Source of the DNA: Leptolyngbyaceae cyanobacterium CSSed165cm_216
GTDB lineage: Bacteria > Cyanobacteriota > Cyanobacteriia > Phormidesmidales > Phormidesmidaceae
DNA: 11,035 bases
Assembly (NCBI GenBank): GCA_007135385.1
Contig: SLIY01000131.1
Coordinates: 1 to 11,035 of the forward strand
Reading direction: 5' to 3'
The notes below the pieces were generated by a model. It ran no database searches, was not told where the DNA came from, and saw nothing but the letters and a program-made list of their open reading frames with translations. A program made the position numbers and the translations under genes. Shown here piece after piece: positions 1-5,627 of the stretch. Each line of letters opens with the position of its first letter. The stretch's first letter is position 1.

Positions 1-57
1 CATAAATTGGCGGCGTCCCAAATCAGGGACATCGGAGGTTCCAGAAACTTGAGTCAT
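1..57 (-). CDS. petC: Cytochrome b6f Rieske iron-sulfur subunit PetC, N-terminal fragment cut by window edge
   Basis: Read on the minus strand from the ATG at 57-55, the sequence gives 19 residues, MTQVSGTSDVPDLGRRQFM, and runs off the left edge without a stop. This is the characteristic start of cyanobacterial PetC: a short acidic lead ending in VPD-(M/L)-GRRQFMN just before the single membrane anchor. The twin arginine (R15, R16) is the Tat-type signal of Rieske proteins. PetC carries the 2Fe-2S cluster that takes electrons from plastoquinol at the luminal face of the thylakoid cytochrome b6f complex and passes them to cytochrome f. The anchor, cluster-binding Cys/His motifs and any petA neighbour lie outside the window. 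The identification rests on 19 residues only, but the match to the family N-terminus is specific. Ribosome-binding sequence upstream is weak. Confidence 0.85.
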   Translation of the reverse strand, partial: MTQVSGTSDVPDLGRRQFM

Positions 58-531
58 AATCCAGACTGGTGTACCTGTTTGAATTTATCAGCGGCTATAA
101 TCAGCGCCCGGCGCCCCACCCGAATCACCACCTGTGGCCGAAGAAAGCCAACCTTAAGACCTTGACCTTAAAACCTTGACCTTAAGACAGATGAGCGGAT
201 CCCGGTGCCGTTGGCTACACAGGACTGTAACTTTACCAATCGTATTATTGCACTTTGGGGTTCTTGGAAAAGTCGCGATCGCAGAAAAACCTGAAATAGT
301 CTGGCTTTGCCTCAAGCCGGAATTGGAGGAAATACTGGTAAACGCTAGATATTATGGCTTTAGCCAGGCAAAACATGGCTTCGAATCGCTTTAAACCTCC
401 AATAATTACGCTTTAAGCTCATAAATCCCTGTTTTCAGCCACTCGATTTCCACCATCCGTCGATCGCTGACCTGAGAGAAGCCGTAAAGAAATGTATCAA
501 TGAAACTGAGGCGATCCTGTGAGGTAGTGCA
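58..531. other. Divergent intergenic region between petC and the DUF3067 gene
   Basis: This 474-bp stretch separates petC (leftward) from the DUF3067 gene (rightward) and should hold both promoters. Visible items are a perfect TATAAT on the plus strand at 96-101 without a convincing -35 box at normal spacing; a 14-bp tandem repeat at 151-192; one HIP1 octamer at 275-282; a direct repeat CGCTTTAA at 387-394 and 409-416; and a good Shine-Dalgarno TGAGGT ending 6 nt before the ATG at 532. A 72-codon open frame at 176-394 begins with TTG inside the tandem repeat and has no recognisable family, so I do not call it a gene. No tRNA or clear structured RNA is seen. Confidence 0.6.
151..192. repeat. 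14-bp tandem repeat, just under three copies
   Basis: The unit accttaagaccttg (151-164) is followed by accttaaaaccttg (165-178) with one change, then by a partial third copy beginning accttaagac (179-188). It sits in the petC/DUF3067 divergent region. Function is unknown; it could be replication slippage or a set of protein-binding sites. Confidence 0.75.
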
Positions 532-849
532 ATGACCGGACTCGAACTACAGGCCCTGTTGATTGAAAAGTGGGGCTTTTCCTACGATGTACAGCTGCGC
601 CGCACCCAGGGCAAGATTTTCTTGCAGGTGATGTGGCGCTATCTAGAACAAGCGTCGTTTCCCCTCGGTGAGGCGGATTATCTGGCCCATCTGAATCAGG
701 TGGCCCTATATCTGAATGAATGGGACCAGGGGGACTATGTGCAGCAGTGGGTAGCCCAAACTCGCGAGCGCCCCCGCTTGGGCAAAGCGGTTAGTATCCC
801 GCTGCAACTGGGGGAGCGAGCCTTAGAATGGCTGGCAGACGAGTTTTAG
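532..849 (+). CDS. DUF3067 family protein (conserved in cyanobacteria and plastids)
   Basis: This 105-residue soluble protein has no signal peptide or membrane segment. It shows the family's two conserved blocks: KWG-x-SYDVQLRRTQGKIFLQVMW at about residues 13-35, and the C-terminal TRERPRLGKAVSIPL at about 77-91, ending in an acidic helix. The length is normal for the single-domain family PF11267. From memory, the Nostoc PCC 7120 member Alr2454 has a solved structure but no assigned biochemical function. The ATG is supported by TGAGGT at 520-525, 6 nt upstream. It is transcribed away from petC, and in Nostoc 7120 petC (all2453) and alr2454 are also adjacent by locus number, so the neighbourhood looks conserved. 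The next gene begins 1 nt after this stop codon, implying co-transcription and probable translational coupling. A link to b6f biogenesis would be guilt by association only. Confidence 0.88.
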   Translation: MTGLELQALLIEKWGFSYDVQLRRTQGKIFLQVMWRYLEQASFPLGEADYLAHLNQVALYLNEWDQGDYVQQWVAQTRERPRLGKAVSIPLQLGERALEWLADEF

Positions 850-850
850 A

Positions 851-3496
851 GTGGTCCCACTCAAGCCTGCGGCCAAGTACCTCCAACTTGCTCGAATAGG
901 CTTGGCACAACGACTGGTACGACAGATAGGTTGGAATCCCCCTGAGGCCATGGTTAAGCCCTTAATCACGATGCGATCGCGGCGGCAAGACTGGTTAACG
1001 TTACTGGCGCTATGGATTTTAGCGACCGGTTTTGGGGTGCTGTGGTTGTGGCAAGATCAGGCTCCGCCCGCCTGGGACCAAGGGGAGCACCTGACTCGGG
1101 CCTTGAATTTTTGGCGGGTGTTGCAACAACCAGCCTGGTTCGACTCAGCCTGGTGGACTGAGCTATGGCGGCAGTCCCCTGGGTATCGGGCTCCCCTGGT
1201 GTATTTGGCCACGGTGCCCCTGTTCAATCTACTGGGGCGAGGCTTAGAGCAGGCGATTATGGTGAACCTGGTGTTTGCCGGGCTGCTGATGGGGCTGATT
1301 TACAGCTTGGGCTGTTTGCTCTTCGATCGCCAGGTTGGGCTTTGGGCGGCCGGGTTCAGTCTGCTCGTGCCAGCTCTCTATGCCCTGCGGCTGGATTACT
1401 TAATTGATTTGGGACTGGTGGTGTGGATCACGGCCGCCTTTAATTGTCTTACGGGCTGGCGGCGTTGGCCAATGCTCCCCTCTGGCCAGTTCAAGGCTCC
1501 CCCTAATCGATGGCTTTGGGCCGCTGGCTTTGGGCTGTCAGCGGGGCTGTCAGTTCTGGCCAAGCCCACCGGGGTTTTGTTTTTGGTGGTACCTGGACTT
1601 TGGGTAATCACAGAGTCGCTATTATCGCCGCGCCGCTGGCGTTATTTGGGGCAATGGGGCTTGGCCGCTGGGCTAGCGCTGCTGGTTTGCGGCCCCTGGG
1701 TACAGACCAACTGGCTCACCATTTTGACCAATAGCCAACATAGCAATGTTGTCTGGGTACCCCCTGAGGTGGTGCCCGGCAGCCCCTGGTCTGCGGTCAG
1801 CTATTATGCCCGCATGGTGCCCCGCATGGTGACCTATGCCTTTTTAGGGGCAGGCATCCTGGCTACACTGGCGACCCTGGTGGGGCCATGGCGAACCCGG
1901 TGGCAAATGTCGTGGGGAAAATCCTGGGATCAGCAGTCTCACTTCTGGCTCTGGGGGTTTTTGTTGGGCAGTTACGGCGTCCTCACTCTCCTGCAAAATA
2001 AAGACGCTCGCCACATCGCCCCAGCCATGCCGATGCTAGTACTGGCACTAACCTGGGGGTTAACCCAAGTCCCAGGGCGACTAGGCGTTGGTCTGCGTTG
2101 GTTAATCGCGGGGTTGATGACGGTACTAATGGCCACCACTTTGATGGTGCCCGGTCATAGCTTACCGTCGGGCCGCATGGCGCGTCCCTGGTATACGGGT
2201 GCACCCTGGCCCCATGCCGAGGTAGTTGAAACCATCATGCAAGTAGACCCCTATCTTCAGGCGACGGTGGGGGTGTTGCCCAATACAGCCCAAATCAACC
2301 CACAAAACATCGATTTCTACGGCAATCTGGCTGACTTTCGGGTATTCGGCCGCGAGGTGGGTTTTAACCCAGAGTTTGTTCCCCTAGACGCCCAAGCCCT
2401 CACCTGGATGCTGACCAAAACCGGCGATCAGGGTCCTACCAGCGACCCTAAACTGGCCCTTTCAGAGCAGGTAGAGCAAGATCCAGCCTTTACCGTGGTG
2501 CAGACGTGGGACTTGCCGGACCAGTCGGTCTTGTCGCTACATCACCGTCGCCAACCCCCTGTTACCGTCACCCCCAGCCCTGACTCTGAGGCGGTGGCGG
2601 CAATCGCAGCCGTGACCCTACCCAATAGCGCTGCCACTGGGCAAACAGTGCCAGTCACCTATGAAATCGTGGGGCCATGGGAGTCATTACGCCATGGGAT
2701 ATTGCTGCTGAGTTGGCGATCGCCAGACCAACCTGATGGCGCCCCAACGGCCTTTATCCATGACCATGGCATCGGCTTAGGACAACTGCTGTCGGCCCCG
2801 AGCATCCAGGACGATCAAGCCCCCTTCACCATCACCGAGCGTTTGGGCCTGGTGCTGCCGGCCACCCTGCCAACCGGCACCTATCGCCTAACAGCCGAGT
2901 TCTTAGATCGGCGCACGGGTGACAGCTATCCGTTGATTATCCCAACCACAAGTTTGGACATTACTGCCGCCACAGAGCCGCCACAGCCCTCCCTAGCCCC
3001 TGATTTGGTTGGCACCTTACACCAACTCAGCCAGGGGTTGGCCACTGGGGATTTGGACCCGATCTTCACCACAGTGGGGCGGATTAACCAATATGATCCC
3101 CGGCAAGATTACTTATCCCAAGCCGAGGTGGCGATGACCCATCGGTTGACCCAACAGCCCGACCAGATGCCATGGCTATATACCAAAGTGATGGCTCAGG
3201 TGCTACAACAGGATGCTCTAGGGGCGATCGCCACCCTACAGGAGATCACTAGGGTTGAACCCAACAACATTTTCCACTGGCTGTACCTAGCCTTTGTCCA
3301 CCTCTACCGCTGGCAACCGGGACAAGCCAGTGTCGCCCTCGATGCGGCGGCTGTGATCGATCCGACCCGACCCGAATTGAAGGCTTTGCAGGCTGTGGCA
3401 GCCCTGCAGCGGTTCAACCTTTGGCAGGCCTGGCAGCGGCTTCAAGAAAGTGAACTGCTGACTACTACCAGTGGATCAGTGGAAATCCAGATCTAA
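851..3496 (+). CDS. GT-C (GT39/PMT/ArnT-like) membrane glycosyltransferase with C-terminal beta-rich and TPR-like domains
   Basis: The 881-residue product is a polytopic membrane protein. About 11 hydrophobic segments lie between residues 48 and 433. Before them is a basic N-terminal tail. The first extracytoplasmic loop carries WDQGEHL (D76), the position of the catalytic Asp in GT-C enzymes. Other family hallmarks are YRAPLVYLATVPLF (112-125), the small-residue helix FDRQVGLWAAGF (158-169), GLSVLAKPTGVLF (232-244) and KDARHIAPAMPML (384-396), equivalent to the usual RY-x-P-x-x-P region. Such enzymes move a sugar from a polyprenyl-phosphate donor to a protein, lipid or glycan acceptor outside the cytoplasm; the substrate here is unknown. 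After the membrane part come a linker, a likely beta-sandwich (about 583-705) and about three TPR-like helical hairpins (775-868), probably periplasmic. The GTG start overlaps no SD; M34 (950) and M41 (971) are alternatives. Glycosyltransferase type is firm, subfamily is not. Confidence 0.82.
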   Translation: MVPLKPAAKYLQLARIGLAQRLVRQIGWNPPEAMVKPLITMRSRRQDWLTLLALWILATGFGVLWLWQDQAPPAWDQGEHLTRALNFWRVLQQPAWFDSAWWTELWRQSPGYRAPLVYLATVPLFNLLGRGLEQAIMVNLVFAGLLMGLIYSLGCLLFDRQVGLWAAGFSLLVPALYALRLDYLIDLGLVVWITAAFNCLTGWRRWPMLPSGQFKAPPNRWLWAAGFGLSAGLSVLAKPTGVLFLVVPGLWVITESLLSPRRWRYLGQWGLAAGLALLVCGPWVQTNWLTILTNSQHSNVVWVPPEVVPGSPWSAVSYYARMVPRMVTYAFLGAGILATLATLVGPWRTRWQMSWGKSWDQQSHFWLWGFLLGSYGVLTLLQNKDARHIAPAMPMLVLALTWGLTQVPGRLGVGLRWLIAGLMTVLMATTLMVPGHSLPSGRMARPWYTGAPWPHAEVVETIMQVDPYLQATVGVLPNTAQINPQNIDFYGNLADFRVFGREVGFNPEFVPLDAQALTWMLTKTGDQGPTSDPKLALSEQVEQDPAFTVVQTWDLPDQSVLSLHHRRQPPVTVTPSPDSEAVAAIAAVTLPNSAATGQTVPVTYEIVGPWESLRHGILLLSWRSPDQPDGAPTAFIHDHGIGLGQLLSAPSIQDDQAPFTITERLGLVLPATLPTGTYRLTAEFLDRRTGDSYPLIIPTTSLDITAATEPPQPSLAPDLVGTLHQLSQGLATGDLDPIFTTVGRINQYDPRQDYLSQAEVAMTHRLTQQPDQMPWLYTKVMAQVLQQDALGAIATLQEITRVEPNNIFHWLYLAFVHLYRWQPGQASVALDAAAVIDPTRPELKALQAVAALQRFNLWQAWQRLQESELLTTTSGSVEIQI

Positions 3497-3564
3497 ACTT
3501 TTTTGAATCTTCAACAGATAAAGCTTATTTAAGAATAAATGCTCTGAAGGTTTTGAAACGAGAG

Positions 3565-3573
3565 TGCTAGGAT
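3565..3573 (+). promoter_or_regulatory. Possible extended -10 or ribosome-binding sequence before prs
   Basis: TGCTAGGAT has the form of an extended -10 (TG-n-TAnnnT), ending 7 nt before the prs GTG at 3581, which would give a nearly leaderless transcript. The same bases include AGGA at 3569-3572, 8 nt from the GTG, so they could equally be the Shine-Dalgarno. Only one reading can be right if transcription starts here. The 84-bp gap from the glycosyltransferase gene is AT-rich. Confidence 0.3.
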
Positions 3574-3580
3574 TTCCTAG

Positions 3581-4600
3581 GTGAACATGCTCAGAGGGCC
3601 TGCTGTGATTCGCTCTGCCACCCTACCGATTCAGACTCCATCCTTGCCCAGCTTTGGGGATAACAGTCGCCTGAAGCTTTTTTCTGGCTCGGCTAATGTC
3701 GATTTAGCCCGGGAAGTTGCCCGTTACCTGGGACTGGACTTAGGCCCGATGGTGCGGAAGCGCTTCGCCGATGGCGAACTGTATATTCAAATTCAAGAAT
3801 CCATTCGAGGCTGTGATGTCTATTTAATTCAGCCGACTTGCCATCCGGTGAATGATCACCTGATGGAACTGCTAATTATGGTTGATGCCTGCCGTCGGGC
3901 TTCCGCCCGACAAATTACCGCCGTGTTGCCTTACTATGGCTATGCCCGGGCTGACCGCAAAACCGCTGGTCGAGAGTCGATTACGGCCAAGTTAGTGGCC
4001 AACCTGATGGCCAAAGCTGGTGCCAGTCGGGTGCTCGCCATTGACCTGCATTCGGCCCAGATTCAAGGCTATTTTGATATTCCCTGCGATCATGTCTACG
4101 GTAGCCCCGTATTAATCAATTATATCGCTAGCAAAAACTTAGAAGATCTGGTGGTGGTTTCCCCCGATGTAGGTGGGGTGGCCCGGGCTCGGGCCTTTGC
4201 CAAGAAGCTAAATGATGCCCCCCTGGCGATTATCGATAAGCGGCGACAGGCCCACAACGTCGCTGAGGTGATGAACGTGATTGGGGATGTGCAGGGTAAG
4301 ACCGCTGTGCTGGTAGATGACATGATTGACACCGCAGGCACCATTTGTGAAGGGGCGCGCCTGCTGAAGCAGGAAGGAGCTCGGCAAGTCTATGCTTGCG
4401 CTACCCACCCCGTCTTTTCGCCCCCAGCGGTGGAAAGACTTTCCGCGGGGCTGTTTGAAGAAGTGATTGTGACGAACACGATCCCGATGACTGCCGCCCG
4501 TCAGTTTAAGCAGTTGACAGTGCTGTCCATGGCTAATCTGCTCGGGGAAGCGATCTGGCGCATTCATGAAGAAAGCTCGGTTAGCAGTATGTTCCGTTAA
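3581..4600 (+). CDS. prs: Ribose-phosphate pyrophosphokinase (PRPP synthetase)
   Basis: The enzyme makes 5-phosphoribosyl-1-pyrophosphate from ribose 5-phosphate and ATP in the cytosol, feeding purine, pyrimidine, NAD, histidine and tryptophan synthesis. The 339-residue sequence is full length for cyanobacterial class I enzymes, which carry an N-terminal extension of some 25 residues. Visible motifs are RKRFADGELYIQI (59-71), the ATP-loop region YYGYARADRK (118-127), DLHSAQIQGYFDIP (155-168) with catalytic His157, the catalytic flexible loop around DKRRQAHN (219-226), and the PRPP-binding loop VLVDDMIDTAGTI (243-255). The start was chosen because MNxxRGxAVxxSAxL resembles the N-terminus I remember for the Nostoc enzyme, and because AGGA lies 8 nt upstream; ATG 3587 or GTG 3605 (preceded by AGAGGG) are alternatives. 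It is probably monocistronic, converging on the DUF3531 gene. Confidence 0.96.
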   Translation: MNMLRGPAVIRSATLPIQTPSLPSFGDNSRLKLFSGSANVDLAREVARYLGLDLGPMVRKRFADGELYIQIQESIRGCDVYLIQPTCHPVNDHLMELLIMVDACRRASARQITAVLPYYGYARADRKTAGRESITAKLVANLMAKAGASRVLAIDLHSAQIQGYFDIPCDHVYGSPVLINYIASKNLEDLVVVSPDVGGVARARAFAKKLNDAPLAIIDKRRQAHNVAEVMNVIGDVQGKTAVLVDDMIDTAGTICEGARLLKQEGARQVYACATHPVFSPPAVERLSAGLFEEVIVTNTIPMTAARQFKQLTVLSMANLLGEAIWRIHEESSVSSMFR

Positions 4601-4673
4601 ACATTAGCCAGTTAATACCTCTGGATACCAACTTAAAGCAGAAAGTTGTCCTAAATCGGATTTCCCGACTTCA

Positions 4674-4709
4674 GTGGGTACCCATTCCCCTGTGGGTACC
4701 CATACCCCT
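4674..4709. terminator. Duplicated 18-bp palindromic repeat between convergent genes, possible bidirectional terminator
   Basis: Two tandem 18-bp units, gtgggtacccattcccct (4674-4691) and gtgggtacccatacccct (4692-4709), differ at one base. Each contains the perfect palindrome TGGGTACCCA (4675-4684 and 4693-4702). The two copies can therefore also pair with each other as a 10-bp stem with an 8-nt loop. The array abuts the DUF3531 stop codon (4709-4711, minus) and lies 74 nt past the prs stop. No U-tract follows on either strand, so an intrinsic terminator of the classical kind is not shown; it could be a 3'-end stabilising hairpin or a simple repeat. Confidence 0.5.
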
Positions 4710-5161
4710 TAAAGCTCTTCTCCCACAAACTCCGGTTGGCCACTGCCTGGAATCGGCCAGTCAGGGTTTTCCCCGCCCACGAAGCAGGTTTCAATCACCA
4801 CATATTCACGGCTGAATTGCTCTAGGGCGTTGACTAGCACATCCAGGGCCAGGGCATCGCTGGTGCCCAAGTCAACCCAGCAGCGGGCCCATACCCCCTG
4901 GTACTCGACTTCGCCAATGTTGTGCATGACTGAGAGCATACTGTCGCTCAGTTGATCTTGATCGTAAGGCAGATAGCTAATATCGAGGCCTGTATCTTGA
5001 ACCTGCAAGTTTTCGGCATTAAAGCCCCCCAGTTTGCCGATAAAGAACCAGGACGAGAACACCTCGTCAATGTACTGCTGCTCTAAATTCGAGGGAACCG
5101 TTTCAAATTTCAACCAAAGCCAGAGGTTAAAAAAATCACACTCACGAAACTCAACCTGCAT
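4709..5161 (-). CDS. DUF3531 family protein (conserved in cyanobacteria and plants)
   Basis: This is a 150-residue soluble protein without signal peptide. The family's hallmark blocks are present: FNLWLWLKFETVPS (11-24), SSWFFIGKLGGFNAENLQVQ (36-55) and HNIGEVEYQGVWARCWVDLG (80-99) continuing into TSDALALDVLVNAL (100-113). It is rich in Trp and acidic residues. The C-terminal tail GENPDWPIPGSG is typical of the family's ending. The biochemical function is unknown to me; plant homologues are predicted to be chloroplast proteins. The ATG at 5161 is supported by AAGGG (plus-strand complement at 5170-5174), 8 nt upstream. A CATAAT hexamer (complement at 5179-5184) lies close upstream but would place the transcription start within the SD, so it is probably not the promoter. 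It may be transcribed alone or from the TPR gene through the MITE-like element. Confidence 0.87.
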   Translation of the reverse strand: MQVEFRECDFFNLWLWLKFETVPSNLEQQYIDEVFSSWFFIGKLGGFNAENLQVQDTGLDISYLPYDQDQLSDSMLSVMHNIGEVEYQGVWARCWVDLGTSDALALDVLVNALEQFSREYVVIETCFVGGENPDWPIPGSGQPEFVGEEL

Positions 5162-5243
5162 ACATTCAGCCCTTGGAGATTATGGTTAAGGCTAGCTTGC
5201 TAGTGCAGCGTCACGCTAGAAATTAGGGTACCGTAGGGTGCAT

Positions 5244-5267
5244 TCCCTGAGCCTATAGGCTCAGGGA
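5244..5267. repeat. Perfect 24-bp palindrome inside the MITE-like element
   Basis: TCCCTGAGCCTA (5244-5255) is followed with no spacer by its exact reverse complement (5256-5267). As RNA it would form a hairpin with a few unpaired bases at the tip. Confidence 0.9.
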
Positions 5268-5282
5268 CTCCGGCCACAACCA

Positions 5283-5302
5283 CCAGGGAGTGAACTCCCT
5301 GG
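5283..5302. repeat. Inverted repeat, second hairpin of the MITE-like element
   Basis: CCAGGGAGT (5283-5291) pairs with ACTCCCTGG (5294-5302) around a 2-nt centre; in RNA an 8-bp stem with a 4-nt loop is more realistic. Confidence 0.88.
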
Positions 5303-5313
5303 CTCATCGCAAA

Positions 5314-5331
5314 AGTCTGCTAAAGCAGACT
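5314..5331. repeat. Inverted repeat, third hairpin of the MITE-like element
   Basis: AGTCTGCT (5314-5321) pairs with AGCAGACT (5324-5331). On the minus strand the arms read AGTCTGCTTTAGCAGACT, a form I recall from dispersed cyanobacterial repeats. Confidence 0.88.
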
Positions 5332-5347
5332 GGGTAACTCGGCTCCC

Positions 5348-5364
5348 AATCCTCTTAGAGGATT
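5348..5364. repeat. Inverted repeat, fourth hairpin of the MITE-like element
   Basis: AATCCTCT (5348-5355) pairs with AGAGGATT (5357-5364) around a single T. GGCTC (5341-5345) and GAGCC (5373-5377) could add an outer stem, competing with the next hairpin. Confidence 0.85.
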
Positions 5365-5371
5365 TCGGCTT

Positions 5372-5400
5372 TGAGCCTAGGACTAGAAGTCCAAGGCTCA
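5372..5400. repeat. Inverted repeat, fifth and longest hairpin of the MITE-like element
   Basis: TGAGCCT, A, GGACT (5372-5384) pairs with AGTCC, A, AGGCTCA (5388-5400) around a 3-nt loop AGA. It gives a 13-position stem with a single A-A mismatch. GGCCA (5403-5407) and TGGCC (5432-5436) could form a sixth, weaker stem just after it. Confidence 0.88.
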
Positions 5401-5550
5401 GCGGCCAATTCAAGGGATCGACTCCTAAATCTGGCCTCACCTTGACAGGGCTGGCAATGCCCACCCTACGGTAGCTACGGTCGCTGACTTGCAGCGGGGA
5501 TATTTTTCCTCGGAAAGCTCCTAAGTCAATTGTCCCCTGGCCTAGCCAGA

Positions 5551-5593
5551 CCCAAACCTAGATGAAGGATCGTCTCCCACATCTGGGTTTGGG
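5551..5593. terminator. Long hairpin downstream of the TPR gene, possible transcript 3' end
   Basis: CCCAAACCTAGATG (5551-5564) faces CATCTGGGTTTGGG (5580-5593): 14 positions with one mismatch and a 15-nt loop. The mismatch is a U-G wobble in plus-strand RNA and an A-C mismatch in minus-strand RNA. It lies 35 nt past the TPR stop codon, in a place suited to a 3' end for that minus-strand transcript, but no U-tract follows it on the minus strand (TCTGGCT), so intrinsic termination is uncertain. Confidence 0.45.
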
Positions 5594-5627
5594 GTTATCT
5601 ATATCTAGGGTAATGCCTGCTGGGGTC

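Larger units (their letters stand above)
5231..5471. mobile_element. MITE-like element with perfect 10-bp terminal inverted repeats and TA flanks
   Basis: The left end CCGTAGGGTG (5231-5240) is the exact reverse complement of the right end CACCCTACGG (5462-5471). Just inside, CAT (5241-5243) and ATGC (5457-5460) extend the match with a 2-bp gap. Both ends are flanked directly by TA (5229-5230 and 5472-5473), as expected for a TA target duplication of the Tc1/mariner (IS630) type. The 241-bp interior encodes no protein and holds at least five hairpins. The ends also resemble the GTAGGGTGGGCA/TGCCCACCCTAC sequences I recall as scattered repeats in cyanobacterial genomes. The interpretation as a non-autonomous mobile element is inferred from one copy. 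Confidence 0.65.
5162..5627. other. Gene-free interval between DUF3531 and TPR genes
   Basis: The 466 bp between the two minus-strand genes hold no supported coding sequence. They contain small inverted repeats near 5192-5203 (CTAGC-TT-GCTAG), the MITE-like element at 5231-5471, a short hairpin CGCTG-acttg-CAGCG at 5482-5496 followed on the plus strand by ATATTTTT, and a long hairpin at 5551-5593 downstream of the TPR gene. Open frames across it are incidental. Confidence 0.7.

Noticed and set aside
96..101. Perfect TATAAT hexamer as a DUF3067 promoter
   Set aside because: No -35 hexamer at 16-18 nt (the nearest, TTGAAT at 79-84, is only 11 nt away) and no extended -10 TG; it is also more than 400 nt from the gene. 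Kept only as a note.
176..394. 72-codon open frame in the petC/DUF3067 intergenic region
   Set aside because: It starts with TTG inside a tandem repeat (an ATG exists at 191), has no convincing ribosome-binding site, matches no family I recognise, and lies in a region expected to be regulatory. It is not excluded as a small protein, but it is not supported.
4208..4567. 119-codon minus-strand frame inside prs
   Set aside because: It lies wholly antisense to a clearly conserved enzyme; the GC-rich code leaves long antisense frames.
5261..5464. Minus-strand open frame across the MITE-like element
   Set aside because: The region is made of consecutive inverted repeats and the frame is an accident of them; the translation is low-complexity and resembles nothing.
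5231..5471. CRISPR array suspected from the repeated palindromes
   Set aside because: The palindromes differ from each other in sequence, spacing is irregular, and there is no constant repeat with unique spacers and no cas gene.
5482..5508. Plus-strand hairpin followed by ATATTTTT as an intrinsic terminator
   Set aside because: It has only a 5-bp stem, is separated from the T-run by GGGA, and has no plus-strand gene upstream that it could terminate.
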